From Amycolatopsis umgeniensis (GTDB lineage: Bacteria > Actinomycetota > Actinomycetes > Mycobacteriales > Pseudonocardiaceae), in contig NZ_JACHMX010000001.1 in assembly GCF_014205155.1 (NCBI RefSeq), positions 8,060,001 to 8,124,000 on the forward strand: a DNA stretch of 64,000 bases, written 5' to 3'. A program made the position numbers and the translations under genes. This document shows, piece after piece, positions 23,948 through 31,422 of the stretch (positions are counted from its first letter, which is position 1; every line of letters begins with the position of its first letter). Under the pieces are notes generated by a model. That model had not been told where the DNA came from, ran no database searches, and saw only the letters and a program-made list of their open reading frames with translations.

Positions 23948-25188
23948 TCACCGCACGGCAGCTCCCGGAAGACGCGATCCGCGCGCGGGCGCGGGAAGGC
24001 AGCGCGGCGATCTTCCCCGACGTCGGGGGATACGGCCGGTCGTTGTTCGGCGCGGACGTCGACAGTCCTCCCGACGAACTCGACCGCGCGCGGATCGTGC
24101 CGCCGGTGTTCGTCCCTCGGCGCCTGGAGAAGATGTTCGACCTCGCGCGCGAACCGGTCTACGGCGATGTCGGGCTCTCGACGGTTCTCGGCGGCTTCAT
24201 GGCGCCGTCGCCGGTTTTCCTGTGCGCGTTCGGATCCACGCAGGTGGCGGGCAGTGGTCTCGGGATCGCCGCGAGCGAGCAGGCCGGCAGACTCGGGATG
24301 CCGATGGTGATCGGCGAGAACGTCGTGCCGATGCACGGCTACGGCCGGATGGGCGAAAGCGTCGAAGACGGGCTGCTCGGCCGGATCCGCGCGTACGCGG
24401 ACGCGGTACCGGACGGGCTGGGCGGTGTCGTGGTGCAGCAGAGCACCGAAGACGCCGACGCGGAGGTGTGGAACCTCGTCTACAGCGACCCGTCGGCGAC
24501 GAAACTGCTGGAAACCGGGCGGCTGGCTTTCGAGCTCAAGGTCGGCCAGGGCGCCAAACCGGGGCTCGGCGGGATGACGGTGCTCTCACGCACGGCCGCC
24601 GGCGAGATCGCCGAACAGTACACAGTGGACGAAACCTTCGGCACGGACACGGCCATGGTGCTGCGCTCGAGCAGCCCCGGCACGTTCACCGGCGAGATCC
24701 TGCGCCAGCAGATCCATCTGATGCGCAACAACTACCCGCGGGCCCGCGCGTGGGTGAAACTGCACCCGGGCCGCGACGTCGGCGAGGCGGCGCGGGTCGC
24801 GTGGGCGGCGGGGGCGGACGCCGTCACCGTGGACGGCGCCGAGGGCGGCACCGGCTGGGCACCGTCGGTGTTCCTCGATCAGGTCGGGTTGCCACTGGTG
24901 GAATGCCTGCGGCGGGTCGGCAAGCACGACGCGTCGCTGCTGGTGTCGGGACGGATCTGGGAAGGGGCCCGCGCGCTGAAGTGCCTGGCCATGGGCGCTT
25001 CCGCGGTCGGCCTCGGCCGTGCCGCACTGCTCGCCGTCGACGAGGACGCGACCGACGGGCTCGTGCGGCTGGTGCGCTGTCTCGAACTCGAACTGCGGCT
25101 GCTCACCAGCGCGCTCGGGAAGTACGACCTCGCGGATCTCACCTCGGACGACCTCTGGTTCCCGACCAGGACGGAGCAAGACGGATGA
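23944..25188 (+). CDS. Glutamate-synthase central-domain-like FMN protein
   Basis: A 414-residue protein equivalent to the FMN-binding (GltB central/GltS) barrel of glutamate synthase. Seen: LGGFMAPSPVFLCAFGSTQVAG, LKVGQGAKPGLGGM, VKLHPGRDVGEAARVAWAAGADAVTVDG and GGTGWAPSV. There is no glutaminase domain, no NAD(P)H subunit gene nearby, and the cysteine pattern of the 3Fe-4S cluster is not visible. It may therefore do a different flavin or ammonia-related reaction, for example reductive amination or N-N redox chemistry. The GTG start overlaps the previous stop (GTGA). Confidence 0.78.
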   Translation: MITARQLPEDAIRARAREGSAAIFPDVGGYGRSLFGADVDSPPDELDRARIVPPVFVPRRLEKMFDLAREPVYGDVGLSTVLGGFMAPSPVFLCAFGSTQVAGSGLGIAASEQAGRLGMPMVIGENVVPMHGYGRMGESVEDGLLGRIRAYADAVPDGLGGVVVQQSTEDADAEVWNLVYSDPSATKLLETGRLAFELKVGQGAKPGLGGMTVLSRTAAGEIAEQYTVDETFGTDTAMVLRSSSPGTFTGEILRQQIHLMRNNYPRARAWVKLHPGRDVGEAARVAWAAGADAVTVDGAEGGTGWAPSVFLDQVGLPLVECLRRVGKHDASLLVSGRIWEGARALKCLAMGASAVGLGRAALLAVDEDATDGLVRLVRCLELELRLLTSALGKYDLADLTSDDLWFPTRTEQDG

Positions 25189-25514
25189 TCAACTACGACG
25201 GCAAACGCTTTCGCAAGGTCAGCACCGACCCGAACGCGCCGGTCACGCTGTACCGGCAGAAGGACGACCTGGTGTGGGCCGAGCTGACCGGCGGCGGCGT
25301 GCGGCTCGGCTCGCTGACCGGGAAGTGCGGCGAGGACGGGACGATCGACATGGCTTACACGATGGTGCTGGCCGGCGGCCAGGTGATCGCGGGGCACAGC
25401 ACGAACACCCCGGAGTTCCTGCCGGACGGGCGGATCCGGCTGAACGAGGTGTGGGAACGGTACGGGACCCCTGGCTCGCGCGGAACCTCGGCGATCGAAG
25501 AGGTCGCCGAGTAA
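25185..25514 (+). CDS. Small beta-rich conserved protein (n-acetylglutamate-synthase-like label)
   Basis: A 109-residue protein with a characteristic N-terminus (INYDGKRFRKV) and repeated strands (VTLYRQKDDLVWAELTGGGVRLGSLTG, RIRLNEVWERYG). Homologues are often named n-acetylglutamate synthase without evidence; no acetyltransferase motif is visible. It is last in the first operon, coupled by an ATGA overlap to the FMN protein, and may be a lipocalin-like binding or accessory protein. A strong hairpin follows. Confidence 0.65.
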   Translation: MINYDGKRFRKVSTDPNAPVTLYRQKDDLVWAELTGGGVRLGSLTGKCGEDGTIDMAYTMVLAGGQVIAGHSTNTPEFLPDGRIRLNEVWERYGTPGSRGTSAIEEVAE

Positions 25515-25531
25515 GTTCCTACGGTTTTGCG

Positions 25532-25580
25532 CGTGAAGGCCCCCTTCCCTCGGCTCAGGCGAGGGAAGGGGGCCTTCACG
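25532..25580. terminator. Terminator hairpin at the end of the first cluster operon
   Basis: A 21-base perfect inverted repeat (left arm begins CGTGAAGGCCCCC) with a 7-base loop, starting 18 bases after the operon's last stop codon. The arm is related to those at 4970 and 41276, a family of terminators in this genome. Confidence 0.75.
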
Positions 25581-25597
25581 TATCTGTGCTTCGGCGC

Positions 25598-25700
25598 CGC
25601 ACTCGCGTGATTGGAGGCGGAACTCGCGTGATCAGAGGCCGCACACTCGAGTGCTGCCTCCAGTCACGCGAGTCACGTCTCTGATCACGCGAGTCACGGC
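25598..25700. repeat. Second ACTCGCGTGATC-type repeat block
   Basis: Five units related to ACTCGCGTGATC or its complement, interrupted by GGAGGCGGA and TCTCTG spacers. Very similar to 9667-9810. It lies in the 319-base gap 25515-25833 between the first operon and the reverse-strand YjbR gene; apart from this block and the hairpin before it, that gap shows no gene. Confidence 0.7.
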
Positions 25701-25833
25701 TGCCGACCCGCAACGCCGCCGCGATCGAGACGTGATTTGTCTCGATCGGCCCTTTTCGATCGCCCACTAGGTAATTCACGGGACCGAAAAGGGCAGTCGA
25801 GGGGGCTGAACGGCTCACGTCGAAAGGAGCGGT

Positions 25834-26184
25834 TCAGCGCGGGTTCTTTTCCAGGTATTCGGTCCAGACCTTCTTCGGCACGCACATTCGCCACGAGTCG
25901 ACGATCAGCTCTCGTAACTCCTCGTAATCGATCGCGGACAGCCGGACGCGAACCCACTGATAGCGCATATCGGACGCAATCGGCATCATGAACTTGTCCG
26001 GCTCGCCCGCCACCAGTGCTTCCCGCTCTTCTTTGGGATAGCCGAATCCCAGCACGGTTTCGTCAGGCGAGAGCGAAAGGAACACGATTCGCCCCACGCG
26101 GAACTTCGCCCGGTCCCGGACCAGCGCCTCATAGGCGCGGGGCAGCTCCGAAGCGATCCTTCTGACGTCATCCCCGGTTACCAT
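25834..26184 (-). CDS. MmcQ/YjbR family protein
   Basis: A 116-residue protein of the MmcQ/YjbR DNA-binding-like family with the double-wing fold: DDVRRIASELPRAYE at the N-terminus, RVGRIVFLSLSPDETVLGFGYP, and the C-terminal YQWVRVRLSAIDYEELRELIVDSWRMCVPKKVWTEY. The family's molecular role is unknown. I prefer the ATG at 26184 (GGTGGA upstream) over 26220. It overlaps the end of the upstream gene by 17 bases. Not obviously part of the biosynthetic cluster. Confidence 0.78.
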   Translation of the reverse strand: MVTGDDVRRIASELPRAYEALVRDRAKFRVGRIVFLSLSPDETVLGFGYPKEEREALVAGEPDKFMMPIASDMRYQWVRVRLSAIDYEELRELIVDSWRMCVPKKVWTEYLEKNPR

Positions 26185-26851
26185 TTTTCCACCATTCTCC
26201 GCTGTCTGTTCCCCAGTCACCCGTGGCGCCCATGGTGAAGGCGACGTAAAGGTATTCGTCGAGGATCTTCGCCAGTGACACGGGTCTGCCCACGAGGGCG
26301 GGGATCCCGTCGCCCGCCTCGGTGATCACCGCGGCCGCCCACTCGCGACCGAGCCGCAGGTGCCTGCCGAACGCGGCGCCGTCGCGGTCGCCGTGGAGGG
26401 CCGCCGCGATGGCGGCGTCCCACGGCATGATCGTGTTGGGCCGCAACGCATACAGGGCCTTGGCCGCGGCGGTCGGGCCCAGCGTACGCCTCGTCCGTCC
26501 TGCTGAGACGACGACACCCGAGAGGTCCGAGTACGCCTTCGCGGCCGTGTCGATCCCCGCGTCCGTCAGGTGGACGATGTCGACGGACGGCAGGGTGGCG
26601 CCCCAGGTGTCCCACCAGGCCCGGACCCCCTCGTCGAAGGGGGCGGGCTCGCCCTCTCGCGGATACCGGATCCGGCACCCCCACGAGTTCAGCCAGCGCA
26701 GAAGAATTGTGCGATGTGCGGCCTGTGACAGGTCGATCGCGGACTGCGTTTCCTGGATGAGCCGAAGCCATGAGGTGTCGGCATTCGCGAAGCCGTTGAA
26801 CACTTCGGCGGCGCGCCGGAGTTCGGCGAGAGGGGGCAGGGGGCCAGACAT
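26168..26851 (-). CDS. Hypothetical protein (227 residues)
   Basis: A 227-residue soluble, mainly helical protein that I do not recognise. Trp/Arg-rich segments (SWLRLIQETQSAIDLSQ, LRWLNSWGCRIRYPREGEP, WWDTWGATLP) and the motif ALRPNTIMPWDAAIAAAL suggest a globular domain of the kind found in phage-defence or toxin-associated hypothetical proteins, but no catalytic motif is convincing. It is transcribed with the MmcQ/YjbR gene (17-base overlap), away from the regulator at 27040. Confidence 0.65.
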   Translation of the reverse strand: MSGPLPPLAELRRAAEVFNGFANADTSWLRLIQETQSAIDLSQAAHRTILLRWLNSWGCRIRYPREGEPAPFDEGVRAWWDTWGATLPSVDIVHLTDAGIDTAAKAYSDLSGVVVSAGRTRRTLGPTAAAKALYALRPNTIMPWDAAIAAALHGDRDGAAFGRHLRLGREWAAAVITEAGDGIPALVGRPVSLAKILDEYLYVAFTMGATGDWGTDSGEWWKNGNRG

Positions 26852-26893
26852 GGGCGAACCCTATCCGGTGCCACCAAGGGGGTGAATTTCCGC

Positions 26894-26908
26894 GTCCAAC
26901 TATTGGAC
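26894..26908. promoter_or_regulatory. Perfect palindrome in the regulator promoter region
   Basis: GTCCAA-CTA-TTGGAC, a 15-base palindrome in an unusually AT-rich stretch (about 26880-26960) between the divergent 26851 and 27040 genes. A candidate operator for one or both. Confidence 0.4.
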
Positions 26909-27039
26909 TTTGTACATTGAGTCACCTATTTGTATCTGCTGCATGGTTCATTGGTCCTTTAGGGTTGTGGCCAGGAAGGTCACAAGGATGGTGGTCACGC
27001 AGCGCGATCGCGTTACCCCATCCCGGGGAGGAGTTAGGC

Positions 27040-28506
27040 ATGGGCAGACCCGAGCGACCGTTGGACGGCTCCACTGGTCCGATCGCCGCATTCGCTCATG
27101 ATCTGCGGGTGTTACGTAACCGAGCGGGGAACCCGAGCTACCGGGAACTCGCCAGGACGGCGCTGTTCGCGCCTTCCGTACTGTCCAGCGCGGCGAGCGG
27201 CCACCGGCTGCCCACCCTCGCGGTGACACTGGCGTTCGTCTCCGCGTGCGGCGGGGACCGTTCGGTGTGGGAACGGCGTTGGCGGAACGTCGCGGGACAG
27301 ACAGGTGGCGGAGTCGAGGTACGTGAGGAGCGGGCGCCCGCTCCGGCACCGGCGGAGATTCCGGCGGATGGCGCACACGTGCTGGCATCCGGGGTCATCC
27401 ACCTCGCCCGTCCGGCCCAGTTGCCCATGGGGTCGAGGACGTTCGTCGGCAGGGGAGGGGATTTGACCGACGCCGCCGAGATGATCGGGGCCACCGGCCC
27501 GGTCAAAGCGCCGTTGCTCGTCAGTGGTCCGATCGGTGTGGGTAAAACCGCCTTCGCCTTGCGGCTGGCCGAAGAGGTGGCGGCGGACTTCCCGGACGGG
27601 CAGCTCTACGCCGATCTGAGCAACAGCGGAACGGGCGGCCGATCGGCCAACGGGATCGTGCGCGGTTTCCTGCGCGCGCTCGGCGTGCCGGCGCATCTCG
27701 TGCCCGACGACCCGATGCAGCGGATCGGGCTGTACCGGTCCTTGCTGGCGGAACGCCGGTTGTTCGTTCTCCTCGCGGGTGTAAGCGACGAAGGACAGGT
27801 GCGGCCGCTGTTGGGGCAGGCACCGCACAGTCAGGTCGTGGTCACCAGCCGCGCCCGGCTGCTCGGCTTGGAGGACGCGAACCGGGTGGAGCTGGATGCG
27901 TTCTCGCGCAAGGAATCACTGGCATTGATCGGCCGCATAGCCGGACCGAGCCGGGTGCGGGCGGAACACGACGCGACCGACACGATCGCGGAACTGTGCG
28001 GGGATCTTCCGCTGGCGATCAACATCGTCGGCCGCAAGATCGCCGCGCGCCCGGAATGGGCGATCGCGTACACGGCGGGCCAGCTCTCCGATCGCGAACG
28101 GCTCATGGACAGCCTCAGCGTGGGTGACGTCAACGTCCGGGACAGGTTCAGCTCCGCGTACGAACATCTTTCGCCGGCCGGGCGCGAGGCCATCCACCAT
28201 TTCGGGCAGAGCGGGGCGGGCTGGACGACGTCGATCGGTGTCGCCGCGGCGATGGGCATCATGATCGAGACGGCCGACGAGCTCCTCGAGTCCGTGGTGG
28301 ACGCCGGGCTGCTCCAGCGCGCCAACGTCGCGGGCCGGTACGCGGTTTCCCGGTTGGTCAGCGCGTTCGCCGCCGAGCGGCAACGGGAGCCGAACCCGCT
28401 CGCCGCCGCCGTCCCGATGGCGGGCCGCAGGGCGCGGAAGAACGCTTTCGAATCGCTGCGCCACGAGGCCGTGCGCACCCTGCCGGGCGGCTCGTCCGAA
28501 GGTTGA
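27040..28506 (+). CDS. NB-ARC/AfsR-like cluster regulator with N-terminal helix-turn-helix
   Basis: A 488-residue STAND-type regulator. The N-terminus (residues 13-85) looks like an XRE-type helix-turn-helix (AFAHDLRVLRNRAGNPSYRELARTALFAPSVLSSAASG). The NB-ARC ATPase follows, with P-loop GPIGVGKT (163-170), a GxP-type LCGDLPLAI segment and a C-terminal winged-helix part. There is no SARP domain and no TPR tail. It sits between the two cluster operons and ends at the shared upstream element. Leu25 is encoded by TTA (27112-27114), so translation may depend on the bldA tRNA. GGGGAGGAG supports the ATG. Confidence 0.82.
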   Translation: MGRPERPLDGSTGPIAAFAHDLRVLRNRAGNPSYRELARTALFAPSVLSSAASGHRLPTLAVTLAFVSACGGDRSVWERRWRNVAGQTGGGVEVREERAPAPAPAEIPADGAHVLASGVIHLARPAQLPMGSRTFVGRGGDLTDAAEMIGATGPVKAPLLVSGPIGVGKTAFALRLAEEVAADFPDGQLYADLSNSGTGGRSANGIVRGFLRALGVPAHLVPDDPMQRIGLYRSLLAERRLFVLLAGVSDEGQVRPLLGQAPHSQVVVTSRARLLGLEDANRVELDAFSRKESLALIGRIAGPSRVRAEHDATDTIAELCGDLPLAINIVGRKIAARPEWAIAYTAGQLSDRERLMDSLSVGDVNVRDRFSSAYEHLSPAGREAIHHFGQSGAGWTTSIGVAAAMGIMIETADELLESVVDAGLLQRANVAGRYAVSRLVSAFAAERQREPNPLAAAVPMAGRRARKNAFESLRHEAVRTLPGGSSEG

Positions 28507-28537
28507 TTGTTCGAGCCGCGCGGCGCTTCCGGTCAAC
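28502..28537 (+). promoter_or_regulatory. Two-part element upstream of the second cluster operon
   Basis: GTTGATTGTTC (28502-28512), 14 bases, TTCCGGTCAAC (28527-28537), starting 92 bases before the carbamoyltransferase ATG and overlapping the regulator's stop codon. It is the second copy of the element at 12138-12174. Confidence 0.6.
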
Positions 28538-28593
28538 GGGCCGCGCGGCTTGAATGAGTCGACGAATGAAGGCGAGCGAAATTCGGTGACACA

Positions 28594-30162
28594 ATGCTGA
28601 TTCTGTCGATGAAAGAGGGCCACGATGGCGGGATCGTGGCGATCGAGGACGGCAAGCTGCTGTTCGCGCTGGAGTCGGAAAAGGACAACTACCCGCGCTA
28701 CGACCGGATCACCGGTGAACTGATGGCGCGAGCGGCCGGCATGCTGGACAAGCAGCCGGACGTGGTCGCGCTCGGGGGCTGGGTCAAGGGCGAGTTCTCG
28801 GTGGAACCCCCGTCCCGCACCGGATACTTCGGTGTCGGCGAGGGCGCGATCTCCGACGAGGCCGGCAGGTTCTTCGGCAAGGACGTGCGCTACTTCTCCT
28901 CCACCCACGAGCGCTCGCATATCTACACCTCCCTCGGGATGGCCCCCGCGGCGCCCGGCCAGGCGTACTACTCCCTGGTGTGGGAAGGGAACATCGGCGA
29001 CTTCTACCGGATCGACGAGCGCGGTGAAGCCACCCACCTGAAACACGTTCTGGCCGACCCGGGCGCGAAGTACGCGTATCTCTTCGCGCTGGCGGACCCG
29101 GGTTTCCCGCTCGGCAAGGGGAAATTCCGGTTCAACGACGCCGGTAAGCAGATGGCGCTGACCGGCTTCGCCGAGCCCGGCCCGCTCACCCCGGACGAGC
29201 AGAAGACCATCGACTTCATCCTGGACCGCGACGGTATCATCCTCGGTCTGTCCAAAGAGGAGATGTCCTGGTCCCATCTGTACAACGCCGGCGTGTGGTC
29301 GCAGGAGTACCGCAACGCGGCGGCCAAACATTCGCAGGCGATCTTCAACCGGTTCCACGACTACGCCGAGAAGAACCTGACCGAAGGCCTGCCGCTGCTG
29401 ATCTCCGGGGGATGTGGCCTGAACTGCGACTGGAACCGCTTGTGGCGGGAGAGCGGACTGTTCTCCTCGGTGTTCGTGCCGCCGTGCCCCAACGACAGCG
29501 GTTCGGCGCTGGGCACGGCCATCGACGCGCAGTGGTTCTACACCGGACAGGCGACCATTGATTGGGACGTCTACGCGGGCGAGAACTTCGTCGAAGACGT
29601 CATCCCGGATCCGGTCAAGTACGAAACGCGGCCGCTCGTGGCGAGTGAGGTCGCGAAGTACATCAAGGACGGCAACATCATCGGCTGGGCACGCGGCCGG
29701 TACGAGATGGGCCCGCGCGCGCTGGGCAACCGGTCCATCCTCGCCGCGCCGTTCACCGTGGACACCACCGTGCGGCTCAACAAGATCAAGCGCCGCGAAG
29801 AATACCGGCCGATCGCCCCGATCGCATTGGAGTCGGACGCCCCCAAGTGGTTCGTCGGCTCGGTGCAGGACCCGTACATGCTGTACTTCAACCACGTCAC
29901 CTCCGACGAGTTGAAGGCCATCACGCATGTCGACGGGACCGCGCGCACCCAGACGGTGACGCGGGAACGCAACGCCGGTATCACCGATCTGCTCGAGGCG
30001 TTCCGTGAGCAGACCGGGTTCAGCGTGCTGTGCAACACCTCGCTGAACAACAACGGGCGCGGTTTCCTCAACCGCACCAGTGATCTCATCGAGTACGGGG
30101 AGACGTACGGCCTCGACGGCTACGTCATCAACGACACGTTCGTGACCCCGCGCAGCTCCTGA
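28594..30162 (+). CDS. O-carbamoyltransferase (CmcH/NodU family)
   Basis: A 522-residue carbamoyltransferase that moves a carbamoyl group from carbamoyl phosphate, through a carbamoyl-adenylate, to a hydroxyl of the product. Both domains are complete: N-terminal Kae1-like (HDGGIVAIEDGKLLFALESEKDN, SSTHERSHIYTSLGMAP, ISGGCGLNCDWN) and C-terminal YrdC-like/TobZ-type (GRYEMGPRALGNRSILAAP, YRPIAPIALE, LCNTSLNNNGRGF). Closest in layout to the cephamycin CmcH type. The target hydroxyl could be made by the oxygenase at 35004. First gene of the second operon. Confidence 0.9.
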   Translation: MLILSMKEGHDGGIVAIEDGKLLFALESEKDNYPRYDRITGELMARAAGMLDKQPDVVALGGWVKGEFSVEPPSRTGYFGVGEGAISDEAGRFFGKDVRYFSSTHERSHIYTSLGMAPAAPGQAYYSLVWEGNIGDFYRIDERGEATHLKHVLADPGAKYAYLFALADPGFPLGKGKFRFNDAGKQMALTGFAEPGPLTPDEQKTIDFILDRDGIILGLSKEEMSWSHLYNAGVWSQEYRNAAAKHSQAIFNRFHDYAEKNLTEGLPLLISGGCGLNCDWNRLWRESGLFSSVFVPPCPNDSGSALGTAIDAQWFYTGQATIDWDVYAGENFVEDVIPDPVKYETRPLVASEVAKYIKDGNIIGWARGRYEMGPRALGNRSILAAPFTVDTTVRLNKIKRREEYRPIAPIALESDAPKWFVGSVQDPYMLYFNHVTSDELKAITHVDGTARTQTVTRERNAGITDLLEAFREQTGFSVLCNTSLNNNGRGFLNRTSDLIEYGETYGLDGYVINDTFVTPRSS

Positions 30163-30185
30163 TTTCTTGCCCAACGGGGGCAAGA

Positions 30186-30219
30186 CCCGGATGCCACGCA
30201 CCCAGTCGTGGCATCCGGG
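30186..30219 (+). other. Leader hairpin between carbamoyltransferase and oxidase genes
   Basis: A perfect 13-base stem (CCCGGATGCCACG with its complement) and 8-base loop in the 102-base gap before the 30265 gene. No T-tract follows, so it may be a partial terminator, an mRNA-stability element or an attenuator. Confidence 0.5.
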
Positions 30220-30264
30220 CACCTCGTGGTGCCCATCCGAATTCCCGTCCGAAGGGGGAAGGCC

Positions 30265-31422
30265 ATGCGAGTCGTGCTCGCGGGCGGCGGTGTCATCGCG
30301 CTGCTGACCGCCGTGGAATGCGTTTCGGCCGGGCACGAAGTGGTCATCGCCGACCAGGCCGACATCCCGTTCTCCGGTGCCACTTCGTTCGATCGCCACC
30401 GTGTGGTGCGCGCGCTGCATCCCGGTGACCTCGCCACCACGGCGGCCGCCGTCGGCGCGCATCACGCCTGGATCGACCTCGAGCACCTCCTGTCCACGGC
30501 GTTCTACGAACAGACCGGAGCGCTCACCGCGATCGCGGCGGACGAGGCGACGGTCGCGCGGGAGCTGTTGACCGCGGCCGGATCCAAAGCCGAAGTGCTC
30601 GGCGCGGCCGAACTCGCCGCCGAATTCCCGCACGCCGGTTTCGTCCCGGGCACGGGGGCGATCTTCGAGTCGCACGCGGGGATCCTGCTCGCGGACCGGG
30701 TACTGGCGGCCTGCGCCGGCTGGCTGCGCTGGCACGCGCACGCGGAACTCCATCCGCATCGCAAGGTCGTCGGGGTCGACGCCGATCGCGCCGAGGTCCG
30801 GCTGGCCGACGGCGAGATCCTCCGCGGTGACGCGGTCCTGCTGGCGGCGGGGCCGTGGTCGCAGGACCTGCTGGCACCCGAGCTGTCGAGGGAACTAGTG
30901 CTGCACCGGCAGACGATGCTCTACTGCGACGTCCCGCCCGCCGACGCCGCCGCGTGGGCGGCGACACCGGCGATCACCTCGCTCGGCACCGCCGGTGGCG
31001 CGTGGCTGGTACCGCCGGTCGCCGGGACGCCCTTGAAGCTCAGCGCCGCGAGTGCCTGCCGTGTCGTCGACGAGGTCGGCGGCGCCGTCTCGCCCTCGTG
31101 GTGGCGTGAGCATCTGATCGACACGTTCGCCGCGCTGATCCCGGGCTTCCGCCGTGACTGGCTGATCGACACCCGGGACTGCCACTATCTGGCCCGGCGT
31201 TCGACCCTCGGCCCGATGCTCGCCGTTCTCGGCGACCGCGTCCTGTCCTACGCGGCGTGCGGCGGCTCGTCCTTCAAGTTCGCCCCGCTGATCGCCCGGT
31301 CCCTGGCCGCGCGCCTGACCGGCGCGGCCCCGGCCCCGACCGGACTCGAACCGCTCGACCGGCCGCTCGTGCGCGCGTCCGGCGTCCACCCAACCCGTCC
31401 TGCCCTACGAGGTGTGTCGTGA
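30265..31422 (+). CDS. FAD-dependent DAO-family oxidase (putative hydrazino-acid-releasing enzyme)
   Basis: A 385-residue flavoprotein of the glycine/D-amino-acid oxidase family. The FAD motif LAGGGVIALLTAVECVSAGHEVVIAD starts at residue 5; LLAAGPWSQDLL and the C-terminal YAACGGSSFKFAPLIARSLAARL are typical. In s56-p1 and triacsin pathways a DAO homologue oxidises the lysine-hydrazine adduct and releases a hydrazino acid plus aminoadipate semialdehyde. With the N-hydroxylase and hydrazine synthetase in the first operon, that role is the natural prediction. GAAGGGGGA precedes the ATG at 30265. Confidence 0.83.
   Translation: MRVVLAGGGVIALLTAVECVSAGHEVVIADQADIPFSGATSFDRHRVVRALHPGDLATTAAAVGAHHAWIDLEHLLSTAFYEQTGALTAIAADEATVARELLTAAGSKAEVLGAAELAAEFPHAGFVPGTGAIFESHAGILLADRVLAACAGWLRWHAHAELHPHRKVVGVDADRAEVRLADGEILRGDAVLLAAGPWSQDLLAPELSRELVLHRQTMLYCDVPPADAAAWAATPAITSLGTAGGAWLVPPVAGTPLKLSAASACRVVDEVGGAVSPSWWREHLIDTFAALIPGFRRDWLIDTRDCHYLARRSTLGPMLAVLGDRVLSYAACGGSSFKFAPLIARSLAARLTGAAPAPTGLEPLDRPLVRASGVHPTRPALRGVS

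Noticed and set aside
27916..30759. A 947-codon reverse-strand open frame opposite the regulator, carbamoyltransferase and oxidase genes
   Set aside because: Shadow of genuine sense genes with strong family motifs; its translation shows no recognisable domain.
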